From assembly GCA_021107855.1 (NCBI GenBank), contig JAIORZ010000002.1, positions 309,425 to 373,424 of the forward strand: 64,000 nt of DNA, read 5' to 3'. Source of the stretch: an archaeon (GTDB taxonomy: Archaea; Nanobdellota; Nanobdellia; Pacearchaeales; GW2011-AR1). Positions 32,447-42,027 of this stretch are shown here, in pieces (the first letter of the stretch is position 1; each line of letters starts with the position of its first letter). A model generated the notes under the pieces. The model was not told the origin of the DNA, ran no database searches, and worked only from the letters and a program-made list of their open reading frames with translations. The translations under genes were made by a program, and so were the position numbers.

Positions 32447-33537
32447 TCGTGAATTTCAAATCGCAACAAGCCCGCAATACCACCCAAATTATCAAACTGC
32501 ACCCCTTCCGCAGTCTCATTCGTTACAACATAAACTTCCGTAGACGAAGCCCGCGCCAACTTTTCCATTTCTTTCAACTTTTCTCTTGAAAGTGATTTAG
32601 AAATAATTAATTTATCGACGGCACCTCGAATTAAACGGTCTTCTACTTCAGCTTGTCCATACGATACCTTATTCGGTTCTTTAGCCAACTTCTCAAAGAA
32701 GAGGTCTAAAATCTGCCGCTGTTTTGTGATTTCCTGCTCAGCCAGAACATCTTCTGAAACTTCTACTAATTCATGTAACCCATGCATTCCCGTTCCTCCT
32801 ATGTCTTTCACCGCAATCACTTTTTCTTTTAATGCAGTCACTAACTGACCCTGAGTCAAAAACTCGTCTTTCGTCGGGATAGGTCCCCCCACCAATATAC
32901 CCTTGAGTTTCTTGTTATCCCAAAAATGAGCTTTCATATTTTCAGCAACACGCTTGAAAAATTCCTTCGCCGCAGACTCCCTTATCCTCGCAAATCTCTG
33001 AGCTGACTGCCCCCCACATTTAGTCTTCCCGGGTATCCCAGACGTCATATTTTGAAGAAGCCGAATATGTTTCCCATCTAAAAGTCCAATCGACGCCTCA
33101 TTCCGTTCAATTATCAACAAACCATAAACCTCATCCGTCTCTAACATTTCCTTAAGTGGCTCCGTCACAAAAGTCTGGTCACACCGATAAATTTTTATCT
33201 TAAGTTTTTTCGGTGGCTCAATTGCCCATATTTCTAGCGATTCTCTTCCATCAGCAAGTGTAACGTTCCCAGAGTATACCGCCAACCCATTTTCCGGAGT
33301 CCTCCCAATTTCTTTCAACTTTCGCACCGCGCGGTCAAGAGAAGCAATTACATTTTTCCGTGTAGCAGTTGATTTGATATTCGTCGCCGTCCCCTTTTCA
33401 TCTTCAAGTTGTTTCGTTGTCTGAGTCAGGGTCGCACCAGCCGGCACCAAAACCGTAATTAATTCGGTGTGGCGACCACGATAGGATTCCAATTCTTCTA
33501 TTGTTGCTTCAAGTTCGTATTTTTGTGCTTCGTTCAT
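32443..33537 (-). CDS. prf1: peptide chain release factor aRF1
   Basis: Class I release factor of the eukaryal/archaeal type. Domain 1 has NIKS (53-56) and the YxCxxxF motif (YRCDQTF, 117-123) for stop-codon reading. Domain 2 has GGQ (175-177) for peptide release. Domain 3 ends with GGIAGLLRFEI. At 364 aa it is shorter than the usual 400-440, because the domain-3 minidomain with its Cys-rich insertion is absent. It is convergent with the 31970 gene, overlapping by 4 nt. Confidence 0.95.
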   Translation of the reverse strand: MNEAQKYELEATIEELESYRGRHTELITVLVPAGATLTQTTKQLEDEKGTATNIKSTATRKNVIASLDRAVRKLKEIGRTPENGLAVYSGNVTLADGRESLEIWAIEPPKKLKIKIYRCDQTFVTEPLKEMLETDEVYGLLIIERNEASIGLLDGKHIRLLQNMTSGIPGKTKCGGQSAQRFARIRESAAKEFFKRVAENMKAHFWDNKKLKGILVGGPIPTKDEFLTQGQLVTALKEKVIAVKDIGGTGMHGLHELVEVSEDVLAEQEITKQRQILDLFFEKLAKEPNKVSYGQAEVEDRLIRGAVDKLIISKSLSREKLKEMEKLARASSTEVYVVTNETAEGVQFDNLGGIAGLLRFEIHD

Positions 33538-33574
33538 AATAGTGTTAAAGAGAATTGATTTATAGGGCTTTGTG

Positions 33575-35959
33575 TCAGGCGAATTCTACTTTGAAATTGC
33601 CTTCTTTGATTTCTTTGGCTGCCGTTACTGCTTTAAAATCTTCTTTCATCCCCTCTATCGACTTTATTGCTTCAGACGGGAGAGTTAATATAATTTCAGA
33701 GTTCATCGATATTTGTTTATTGGTTTTCTCTTGACGAACATTCGTAAGTAAACTACAAAATTCTATAAATGCTTGTGACTTTGGAGAACCTTCTTTATAT
33801 TCCGGCCAAGACGTTATATGGATAGATTCTTTCTTCTCGGATTTCTTAAAGTAAGTTTGATAAATTTCTTCTGTAATAAATGGCGTTATTGGAGCAAAAA
33901 GTTTTAAAATTGTAAAAAGAGATTCTCGAAGCACATACTGTGCAGAAATCTTTTCATTGCCTGCTCCATTGTATATTCGTTTCTTTACTATTTCTATATA
34001 ATTGTCAGCAAATTCTTTAAAAAAGAATCTCTCAGTTATTTCTTTAGCATGAGAATAATTATATCTCTCAAAATGGTATGATACAAGTTCTACTGCGTTT
34101 TCTAAATGCTTCAAAAATTCCTCATCTATTTTCTCCAATTTCTTAGGCTTCCCCCCATCATAATCTTCCAAATTCATAAACACGAACTTCGACGCATTCC
34201 ATAATTTTGTTATCAACTTCTTTCCCTTAACCAATTCAGCTTCTGGAAACGCAATATCATCTCCAAGCTTCGCCGCCGCACATAAATAACGCAGAGCATC
34301 AGCCCCGTGGTTCTTGATTGTCTCTTGCGGCGAAAGTCCATTACCCCTAGATTTTGCCATCTTCTTCCCATCTTTCCCCAAAATCCAGCCATTTATCATC
34401 AATTCATCCCACGGATTCCTATTATGATGCAACCGAGATTTCACAATAGAATTAAAATCCCAAAATGTTATAATGTCGTGACCATTTCTTCTAATCGAAA
34501 AAGGTTTGTCTTTTATTTTGTCATAAACCGGAGTGCCTTTTAGAATATCTTTTGTAATGTCTGGTGTCAATGATGAAGTTGTCCAAGTATTCATAATATC
34601 AGTTTCTGGTATAAACTCCTTACAGCCACATTTCGGACATTTCGAAACTGGAGGAGAATCTTCCATCGGGTCTACCGGCAAATCTTTTTCGTCTGCCATA
34701 ATCGACTCATCACATTCTTTACAATACCACACAGGAAACGGAATTCCAAACGGAATCTGCCTAGAAATACACCAGTCCCACTTCAAACCCTTGACCCAAT
34801 TGATATATCTGTATTTCATGTGGTTCGGATGCCACTTAATTTCTTCTCCCCATTTAATCAAATCATCTTTTATATCGAGATATTTCACAAACCATTGCGT
34901 TGAGTTAATAAATTCTATCGGAGTTTGACATCTTTCGTGAACATTAACATCGTGTGTTATCTCCTCCTGCTTTGTCAGAAGATTCGCTTTTTTCAAATCT
35001 TCAATAATTTGTTTCCTAGCTTCAACTATTTTCATACCCTCATACTTCCCTGCCAATTTTGTCATTTTACCATCGGGAGCTATCGCTTCTTTAATTTCTA
35101 ACTTATGTTCCTTTTGCCATTCCATATCGGTTTGATCTCCAAAAGTACAACACATAACGACACCTGAGCCTTTTTCCGGGTCAGCCTTTTCATCGGTCAA
35201 AACTGGAACTTGGAAATTGAAAAGTGGAACGGTTATTTGCTTTCCTACCAAACCCTTGTAACGTGAATCATTTGGATTTACAAAAATACAAACACAGGCT
35301 GGCAAAAGTTCGGGACGAGTCGTTGAAATTGTTAAATCTTGGTCGTCTATTTTGAAAGTGATATCATTGAATGTTGTTTTTTTAGTTTCGTCCTCAAGTT
35401 CTACCTGTGCTATCGTAGTTTGGCATTCGGTACACCAGAGAGATGGAGCTTTGGTTCGATATTCTCTTCCTGCTTTGTAAAGGTCGATGAAAGATTTTTG
35501 TGAAATCCGGCGGGAACGAGCGTCAATTGTCGAATAAAACAAATCCCAATCTGAAGAAGTTCCTAATCGTTTCGCATCCGTAAGAAATTGCGGCACATAT
35601 TCTTCCTTTATCGCCTTCAAACAAATCTCTATAAATTTCTTCCTCGTCATATTCTTCGCTTTGATGCCTTTTTCTTTTTCTACGAGTTTTAAAGTTGGGA
35701 GACCGTTGTCGTCTGTGCCGAATGGATTTAGAACATTGAAACCTTGCATCCTTTTGTATCTAGCTATGAAATCTTGCTGTGCATCTCCGAACGCGTGTCC
35801 CATATGAAGCACCCCAGACACTGTCGGTGGAGGCGTATCAAATGAAAAAATTTCTTTGGTCGTGTCGCTCGAGTCGAATTTGAATATCTTTTTATCTTGC
35901 CAAAGCTGGATAATTCTTAGTTCCGCTTCTTCAAAATCGTAGCCTTTTGATTTTACCAT
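33575..35959 (-). CDS. valS: valine-tRNA ligase
   Basis: Class Ia synthetase of 794 aa. The HIGH signature is VLHMGHA (about 57-63). The editing domain contains TTRPELLPACVCIFVNP. Zinc-binding pairs are CTECQ, CKECDE and CPKCG. The KMSKS loop is KKMAKSRGN. The LPACVC form of the editing motif and the two zinc ribbons fit an archaeal/type-2 ValRS. The TATA box TTTTTAAAA at about 35979-35987 matches the start at 35959. Confidence 0.95.
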   Translation of the reverse strand: MVKSKGYDFEEAELRIIQLWQDKKIFKFDSSDTTKEIFSFDTPPPTVSGVLHMGHAFGDAQQDFIARYKRMQGFNVLNPFGTDDNGLPTLKLVEKEKGIKAKNMTRKKFIEICLKAIKEEYVPQFLTDAKRLGTSSDWDLFYSTIDARSRRISQKSFIDLYKAGREYRTKAPSLWCTECQTTIAQVELEDETKKTTFNDITFKIDDQDLTISTTRPELLPACVCIFVNPNDSRYKGLVGKQITVPLFNFQVPVLTDEKADPEKGSGVVMCCTFGDQTDMEWQKEHKLEIKEAIAPDGKMTKLAGKYEGMKIVEARKQIIEDLKKANLLTKQEEITHDVNVHERCQTPIEFINSTQWFVKYLDIKDDLIKWGEEIKWHPNHMKYRYINWVKGLKWDWCISRQIPFGIPFPVWYCKECDESIMADEKDLPVDPMEDSPPVSKCPKCGCKEFIPETDIMNTWTTSSLTPDITKDILKGTPVYDKIKDKPFSIRRNGHDIITFWDFNSIVKSRLHHNRNPWDELMINGWILGKDGKKMAKSRGNGLSPQETIKNHGADALRYLCAAAKLGDDIAFPEAELVKGKKLITKLWNASKFVFMNLEDYDGGKPKKLEKIDEEFLKHLENAVELVSYHFERYNYSHAKEITERFFFKEFADNYIEIVKKRIYNGAGNEKISAQYVLRESLFTILKLFAPITPFITEEIYQTYFKKSEKKESIHITSWPEYKEGSPKSQAFIEFCSLLTNVRQEKTNKQISMNSEIILTLPSEAIKSIEGMKEDFKAVTAAKEIKEGNFKVEFA

Positions 35960-36040
35960 AACAAAATGAGAGATGGGATGTTTTTAAAATTGGTGGTTTA
36001 ACAGAGAAAGTTTTATATAATCTTTATTTATTGCTTCGAG

Positions 36041-37006
36041 ATGACTACTGATTTTATTGGAGAATCGAAGGAGATTTGTGCAGTTAATAAGGATATCGAG
36101 ATGTATGGCCCCACGGACCTCACAATTTTAATTACTGGGGAAACCGGAACAGGTAAAGAGCTTGTAGCTAATCTTCTTTTTGAAAATAGTCTTAAGGAAA
36201 ATAGTGAAATTCTCATAACGAAAAACTGCGCTACCATAAGAGAAGAATTAGCGGAAAGTGAATTCTTTGGACACATAAAAGGGTCCTTCACCGGCGCAGA
36301 TGAAATTCGAGAAGGTATATTTGAAAAAGCAGAGAAAGGGACAATCTTCCTCGACGAGATACACCATCTTTCAAACCCTATTCTTGCCAAATTGCTTCGA
36401 GTTGCAGAAGAAAAACCGTTCAATCGTATTGGGTGCAATGAAGACAGATATAGTGGAGCTAGGCTCATCTTAGCTGGGTCTCCTTCTGAGAATAGCATAG
36501 GAAATATTCCCGAGATGCCCAAGGAATTTGGCTATAGATTAAAAAAAATAATAGAACTTCCTCCATTGAGAGAAAGAGGGCGCGATATTTCTTTGCTTAC
36601 CCATCATTTTGTAGATAAATTTGAAAAGAAATATAATAAAGAAATTAAAATTAATGAAGGGGATTTTAACAGATTGATTAAATATAATTGGCCTGGAAAT
36701 GTTCGGCAGATGGAAAATGCTATTGAAAGATATGCTATATCTGGGAAACTAAATTTTCAGGAATTTTATGCGTCTGGGACAGAAGGAAACGGAAACTTTC
36801 TCTCCTTAGAAGATATTGCTAATCAATTTTACAAAAAATGTAGAACGGAGGGAATAAACATGGGAAAAGAGGGCAAACTCGCAAAAAAGATGATCGAATC
36901 TCAATTATTCACTTACTTACTTGAAGAAAATAATGGCAATAGATCTAAAGTAGCTGAAATTTTAGGTATTAATACTAGAACTATTTCTAATAGATTAAAA
37001 AATTAG
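36041..37006 (+). CDS. sigma-54-type transcriptional activator ATPase (NtrC-like AAA+ and Fis-type HTH)
   Basis: Bacterial enhancer-binding protein in an archaeal background. Walker A is GETGTGKE (33-40). The sigma-54-contacting GAFTGA loop is present as GSFTGA (81-86). Walker B is IFLDEI, and the sensor and arginine region is PPLRERGRDI. A Fis-like HTH (GNRSKVAEILGINTRTISNR) forms the C-terminus. No receiver or GAF domain precedes the AAA+ module. Archaea have no known RpoN, so the target is unclear. TATA TTTATATAAT is at 36010-36019. Confidence 0.92.
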   Translation: MTTDFIGESKEICAVNKDIEMYGPTDLTILITGETGTGKELVANLLFENSLKENSEILITKNCATIREELAESEFFGHIKGSFTGADEIREGIFEKAEKGTIFLDEIHHLSNPILAKLLRVAEEKPFNRIGCNEDRYSGARLILAGSPSENSIGNIPEMPKEFGYRLKKIIELPPLRERGRDISLLTHHFVDKFEKKYNKEIKINEGDFNRLIKYNWPGNVRQMENAIERYAISGKLNFQEFYASGTEGNGNFLSLEDIANQFYKKCRTEGINMGKEGKLAKKMIESQLFTYLLEENNGNRSKVAEILGINTRTISNRLKN

Positions 37007-37058
37007 ACTATCCTTTTAATTATGATAACTATTTATATTCAAAAATTATTATCTTTCT

Positions 37059-37658
37059 ATGTTAAAAAATAAGAAACTAAAAATTCTAGCAGCCGGAGAT
37101 ATACATGGAGATTTTGATATTGCGAAAAAATTATCAAAGAAAGGGAAGAAGGGAAAGGTAGATTTAGTTGTCCTAGCCGGAGATATTTATGGATACAGTG
37201 GAGAAGGTGAAGGAATTTTAAGTCCATTCAAAGAGGCGGGACAAAAGGTTGTTTTTGTTCCTGGAAATTTGGATTTTGATAAGAATTTGGAAGACTTGGG
37301 TAGAGTTGGGAAAAATATTGATAATTATTATGTAAGTTATGGTGGAATTGGAATTGTGGGAATTGGGAGTCCGAATTGGAAATTGAGTTTGAACGAGGAA
37401 GATTTAAAATCAATTAAGCGGAATTTTTCTAGAATGAGAAATAAGAAAAAGATATTGGTTTCGCATCTGCATGCTGAAGGAACGAAAGCGGAATTTTCGG
37501 GAGTGCCAGGCGAGAAGGTTTTGCGGGAAGCGGTCGAGGAGTTCAAACCAGACTTATTAATTGCAGCACATATTCATGAAGGGGAAGGCATCGAGGACAA
37601 AATCGGGACAACGAGGGTGATTCAGGTTGGGAAGAAAGGAAAAATTTTAGAAATTTAA
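37059..37658 (+). CDS. metallophosphoesterase (calcineurin-like)
   Basis: 199 residues with the complete metal site: DIHGDFD (D-x-H), GDIYG (GD), GNLDFD (GNxD-like), SHLHAEG and AAHIHEG (two His). This is the calcineurin-like phosphodiesterase fold. The substrate cannot be predicted. Its stop overlaps the convergent gene at 37655 by 4 nt. Confidence 0.88.
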   Translation: MLKNKKLKILAAGDIHGDFDIAKKLSKKGKKGKVDLVVLAGDIYGYSGEGEGILSPFKEAGQKVVFVPGNLDFDKNLEDLGRVGKNIDNYYVSYGGIGIVGIGSPNWKLSLNEEDLKSIKRNFSRMRNKKKILVSHLHAEGTKAEFSGVPGEKVLREAVEEFKPDLLIAAHIHEGEGIEDKIGTTRVIQVGKKGKILEI

Positions 37659-38587
37659 ACAGCCACCGCCACGCCAGATACATTATACAACGCCAGATGA
37701 TTATCTTCATCATCAAGAATCAAATTAGCAACTGGAGGGATTGTATACTTCTGCGGGTCAGATGCAGAAAAATAAATATAATCAATTACAGATTTATATT
37801 TCACTGTAATTCCCCTATCAATTAATTCTTGTGGGTATACCATCGACTCAACCCCATTTGAGTCAGAAGTTAAGTTTCCCTGAAGCCTCATCAAAAAATT
37901 TGGAGCTGAAGTTGAAGATTTATAAAACGAATTTTGAAAATGGTCTGTGAGGTTTGTGTAGTCTGCACCTGTGACGAAAATTTGATATGGAGTTTGGTTA
38001 ACTTTATTGATAACTTTGCCCTGGGTATTAAGTGAGTAGAGCGGATCTTCGAAATTATTGATTGGAATTATGGAACTTATTGACGCTGACCTATTCCACG
38101 ATGCAAGATTACTTTTGTCCTCTATAATAAGAGTCATATTAAGTGTAACCTTCAAATTCCATGGACCCGATTGCGCAATAGAAAATGTCGGGTTCTGAAG
38201 TTGTATCTGCGCATTGATTTTGTCGGCATTATCTGTCAGAAAATTTTGGATACTCAAAAACGTCGCATCATCCATCAAATCCTGGGATGTCCCATCAAGT
38301 GTGCCGTTGAAAAAAAGCTCATTTAGCGAAGCATTAACATCTGTAATATACTGCCCTGTATCTAAAATATTTTTTTCCATCAAAAATATCGCTCGGTATC
38401 CCGAAATAAAAATTTGTCTCGGGAGGTCTCGTTCTACAGATGTAATAAAATTATTGAGCGTCGTAATCCTTTTATTTATCACGACGTTGTCTTGTACCAA
38501 ACTATAAGCGCCATACGAAATCGCAAAAAGAGATATAATCGTTATTGTTATGAGTGTGAACATCATGCCCCTTTCCCCTATTGCCAT
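37655..38587 (-). CDS. surface protein with N-terminal membrane anchor (last gene of the class III pilin-like operon)
   Basis: 310 residues. One N-terminal hydrophobic segment (about 8-30: MFTLITITIISLFAISYGAY) is followed by an extracytoplasmic domain rich in Asn-x-Ser/Thr sites (for example NASLNEL, NGTLDGTS, NRSASI, NQTPYQ). Many Asn-x-Ser/Thr sites suggest N-glycosylation. It starts with MAIGERG and lacks a clear prepilin cleavage motif, unlike the other four members of the run. The 5' end overlaps the VWA gene by about 10 nt, so it is cotranscribed. Confidence 0.7.
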   Translation of the reverse strand: MAIGERGMMFTLITITIISLFAISYGAYSLVQDNVVINKRITTLNNFITSVERDLPRQIFISGYRAIFLMEKNILDTGQYITDVNASLNELFFNGTLDGTSQDLMDDATFLSIQNFLTDNADKINAQIQLQNPTFSIAQSGPWNLKVTLNMTLIIEDKSNLASWNRSASISSIIPINNFEDPLYSLNTQGKVINKVNQTPYQIFVTGADYTNLTDHFQNSFYKSSTSAPNFLMRLQGNLTSDSNGVESMVYPQELIDRGITVKYKSVIDYIYFSASDPQKYTIPPVANLILDDEDNHLALYNVSGVAVAV

Positions 38588-41100
38588 TTTCTTATTTGCG
38601 CCTCCGTTGAGAATAAAAATGGCACGCCTTCAAGATTCGATGTCGTAACTTGCATGTTGTCTTGAGAAAGTTCCACATCAATGACCCCATCGAGGTCAAA
38701 ATCGAGAAGTTTGAAAAGATTGTATGTCGCAACTTGTGTCGCATCAGTTGCACCTTCGCAATCTGCATAAATGTCACAATATTTTTCTGATGATGTATAT
38801 TTACAATCTTCGACACCTGCGTAATCTGCGGGAACATCCATCGTTAAATTATAACCATCAAATTGGATTGTCCAATTACATCCTGTTGCAGTTGCGGAAA
38901 CCGAGGTATACGAAGAGAGTTCTTTTGAGATAGTGTAGATGATTTTGTTGTTGATAGAGCCATCACTTAGATTATCTGGAGAGAGTCCAGTTTTTAATTC
39001 TAAAGTGTTGTTGTCTTGGGTTAATTGTGGTGGGATATCGATTGAATATGGGTCTCCCAATCTCAGAAAATCGGTTTCATAGGCACTTAAATTGTATACA
39101 CTTACATTATTTATAATCACATCAGTTGTCCATCTCGGTCCAGAATAAGATATAGCATTTGCTTCTATCAGCGTCGAATTTGCAGGAAGCGTGAAAGTTG
39201 CAATTCCGGGAGAACTAAAAGACTCTTCAATCGTCGTGATAAGCCCAACCGGCGCGGGACGTTCCACATATTCAAATTCTATATATGAATCTGAGTATAA
39301 CTGTGAAAAGAAATCCCCCGTGACCTCTACTGTCTGTTCGTAATATGCAGTTTCTATCAATTCCTCCGCAATTTTCTCATAAATTTCCTCTAAATCATCA
39401 ACCGCACTATAGAAACTCCCGTCGGCACAAGATGCCATTCCAGTTAAAGTCGCGACATTGGCACCTGCACCAAATCCAATCGTATAAACTTTTATCCCGT
39501 GGTCATTGTAAGCATCGCATGCAGAGTCTATAGCATCCTGATTCGCACTCCCCGTTCCCTGTTGAGCACATTGCACGGTCGCATCTCCATCGCTCATCAC
39601 CACTAAAGACCTAAATTTGTCCGATGTCGAATTCGCCACCATCCCATCTACGGCCGCGTTTACTCCACAACAGATACACGTTCCTCCTCCCGCACTCCAC
39701 GAACTAACTTCAGATTTCAGAGAGGTCGTATCATTTGAGAGTGGATGGTAGTTTGAACTTGATACACTATTTGAATATGCGGCAAGTCCAACTCTGTTGT
39801 CCGTAGCGTTGAGAATCATATCTATAAACAAATCATTTGCATCCTTAGCATCTTGGATTTTATTTTCTAACACCCCGCCACAAGCAGTGCACTCAGCCTC
39901 AATCGTACAATCATTGACCCAACAACACCACCATGGACTCGCTCCAGTACAACCGGCCTGCATACTACCCGAAATATCAGTTACCGAGAAAACATCAATG
40001 TCTCTAGAATTATTTATTACATAATCCATGTCGTCCATTCCAAATCTTAAGGGAACCGTCGTCTCGCTCAAATTTTGATAATCCAATAAGCCGCCGAGTG
40101 TTGAGTTGGAAATCGTTATTGTTGTACCATTTGATGTTGAATTAAAAACTTGTGTTTTCCCAAGAGCCAAAAATGTATTGACAGAATTGTTAAAATGGAG
40201 AGAGATTGTTAGGGACGTCAAATTACCTGGAATGTAAAACCCGTCGTAGAGATTTATAATTCCAGTGATTCCTGGGAAATAATACCGGCTTGGTTGTTGA
40301 TATGTAACTTCACTGTCATATGTTATTTTTACAAACCCGCCAGCAACGTGTAAACTTTGACCTTTTATTTGGAGCGTATTTGTTCCAGATGTAAAGAAAG
40401 ATGTGTTTATTGAATAAGATACTGATGTAATGTCATCTGGGGATTTTGAAAAATTTCCGGCGCTGATGCTGTTAATAAAGATTTCAAAATCATCAGAAAT
40501 AGCCAGTTCTATTTTTGCCGACGTTATATTTCCTTGATAGTTTATTTCTGTCGTTATATTCCCCTCTCCAACATACCCTCCGAAATAAACATATTCCGTC
40601 CGCGCGCTACTTGAAAGAAACGCTCGACTTGAAAACCCTGTCGCTCCGCCACTGCCACCAATCCCACTTATAGTCTGTCTTTCTATGGAAACATCTTGCG
40701 CAGTTTCAAATGGTGTAATATTTCTTGATGCCAGTAACGTTGTGCCAAACCAAATCCCGATATTTTCATTCGGATTTATAGGAGAAAGTATTTCCTCCGC
40801 CAACGCCTTCGCTATCGTCGTATTAGTCACATAGAATTCCCCTATTTGGTCTATAACAGATTTGTTCGGGTCGGAAATTTTCCCCTCGGACAAAAGTTGC
40901 TTAGCATATGTATTATCGAAATCCTTAATCTTCAACGAGCTGATTGCCTGAAGAATATCTGCAGATGTCTGAGAATGTCTCTGTGTTTGCTCTAATGTCG
41001 GGATGATTGTTATTACTGTTACAATTATGATTGTCAATGCGATGAGCGCATCTATTGTAAAAAATTGAGCGCGATTATCGATACTTTTTATTCTTCCCAT
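38578..41100 (-). CDS. von Willebrand factor A domain surface protein with class III-like signal
   Basis: 840 residues. The N-terminus NRAQFFTIDALIALT carries an Ala-Gln followed by a hydrophobic helix, like an archaeal class III (prepilin) signal. After beta-rich repeats, a VWA domain occurs at about 370-590. Its MIDAS motif is DISGSM (D-x-S-x-S), with a later MSDGDA, and it contains a dense Cys cluster (CTGASPWWCC, CGGVL, CICCGV). It could bind a ligand through a metal ion. It is the largest member of a five-gene operon with three small pilin-like proteins. Confidence 0.82.
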   Translation of the reverse strand: MGRIKSIDNRAQFFTIDALIALTIIIVTVITIIPTLEQTQRHSQTSADILQAISSLKIKDFDNTYAKQLLSEGKISDPNKSVIDQIGEFYVTNTTIAKALAEEILSPINPNENIGIWFGTTLLASRNITPFETAQDVSIERQTISGIGGSGGATGFSSRAFLSSSARTEYVYFGGYVGEGNITTEINYQGNITSAKIELAISDDFEIFINSISAGNFSKSPDDITSVSYSINTSFFTSGTNTLQIKGQSLHVAGGFVKITYDSEVTYQQPSRYYFPGITGIINLYDGFYIPGNLTSLTISLHFNNSVNTFLALGKTQVFNSTSNGTTITISNSTLGGLLDYQNLSETTVPLRFGMDDMDYVINNSRDIDVFSVTDISGSMQAGCTGASPWWCCWVNDCTIEAECTACGGVLENKIQDAKDANDLFIDMILNATDNRVGLAAYSNSVSSSNYHPLSNDTTSLKSEVSSWSAGGGTCICCGVNAAVDGMVANSTSDKFRSLVVMSDGDATVQCAQQGTGSANQDAIDSACDAYNDHGIKVYTIGFGAGANVATLTGMASCADGSFYSAVDDLEEIYEKIAEELIETAYYEQTVEVTGDFFSQLYSDSYIEFEYVERPAPVGLITTIEESFSSPGIATFTLPANSTLIEANAISYSGPRWTTDVIINNVSVYNLSAYETDFLRLGDPYSIDIPPQLTQDNNTLELKTGLSPDNLSDGSINNKIIYTISKELSSYTSVSATATGCNWTIQFDGYNLTMDVPADYAGVEDCKYTSSEKYCDIYADCEGATDATQVATYNLFKLLDFDLDGVIDVELSQDNMQVTTSNLEGVPFLFSTEAQIRKWQ

Positions 41101-41603
41101 GTGTAAATGTAGAGTGGTGTTGTTTTATTTTGGTAGACCGTATATCTTGTTGTCTTAATCAGATTCTTTGCCGTAACATTATCTATGGTCGCACCGGGTT
41201 TCCCAATACCTAAAACCTGAGTTGAATTGACTGTCATATTTTCATCTAGAAAAAAATAATATTCATATTGGGTATTAAGAAGATGTTTTGTAAGGGTATA
41301 ATTATTTTGGACGTAAATCATTTCGTAGAGTTGTTCAAGTTTTGTTTGATTAATGATATTACCGTCGGTGATTCCTATCGTGACCACATTAGTTAAGTTC
41401 CATTTTTCCGGATAGCCAGATGCCATGAGATTATTAGCAACAATATTTCCTTCATAAGACAAAAGTTCAAATGTATCTTGAGTTTGACCTGGTTGATTCA
41501 AAGAGTAAACAAAAAAAATTACTATACCAACTAAGAAAAGTGTCATTCCTGCTAGTAGGTCGAAACTCCAAATTTGCGCACGAGAATGAATTCTGTGTTC
41601 CAT
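41088..41603 (-). CDS. pilin-like protein with class III signal peptide
   Basis: 171 residues. RIHSRAQIWSFDLLAGMTLFLV shows the basic stretch, Ala-Gln cleavage site (9/10) and hydrophobic helix with acidic residue D15. The outside domain has several Asn-x-Thr sites (NLTNV, NQTKL, NYTLT, NMTVNST). Its 3' end overlaps the VWA gene by 13 nt. Confidence 0.75.
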   Translation of the reverse strand: MEHRIHSRAQIWSFDLLAGMTLFLVGIVIFFVYSLNQPGQTQDTFELLSYEGNIVANNLMASGYPEKWNLTNVVTIGITDGNIINQTKLEQLYEMIYVQNNYTLTKHLLNTQYEYYFFLDENMTVNSTQVLGIGKPGATIDNVTAKNLIKTTRYTVYQNKTTPLYIYTWEE

Positions 41604-41607
41604 TTTA

Positions 41608-42027
41608 CTAATTAAGATAGACTACCCCAGATATTTTTTTTATTTTATTATACGTTTTGTTGACGTTTCCGATGACCTCTGGTGACGGGACTGTCAATGC
41701 GTGACGAAGTGGAGTTGTTTTGATGTAGATTATTTTGTTGTCTATTGTTATTTCGTAATCTAAATTACCCGCTTTTTCTGGGAGGTCGAATTCGCGTAAA
41801 TATCCATCACCTGATTCTACGGCGAGATTGATTTCATTCTGAACCGTTAATGCAATATCTTTCAAAAGAATATTTTCTTTTTTGTAAGATTCTTCCGACG
41901 TATCTTGCTGAATTACTAAAAGAAAAAGCGCGGTGAAAAACATTACCGCTCCGACAATCATCATAAATTCTATGCCAACTTGAGCACGACAAGAGTGTAT
42001 TCTATATTTCATTTTAATTTTCTTCAA
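41608..42027 (-). CDS. pilin-like protein with class III signal peptide
   Basis: 139 residues. RIHSCRAQVGIEFMMIVGAV places the Ala-Gln junction at 15/16, with the conserved Glu at position +5 of the mature protein, as in archaellins and archaeal pilins cut by EppA/FlaK-type peptidases. The RIHS(C)RAQ start is nearly the same as in the neighbour at 41088. The outside part is a small domain with one NKT site. It starts within the 3' end of the next upstream gene (14-nt overlap). Confidence 0.78.
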   Translation of the reverse strand: MKKIKMKYRIHSCRAQVGIEFMMIVGAVMFFTALFLLVIQQDTSEESYKKENILLKDIALTVQNEINLAVESGDGYLREFDLPEKAGNLDYEITIDNKIIYIKTTPLRHALTVPSPEVIGNVNKTYNKIKKISGVVYLN

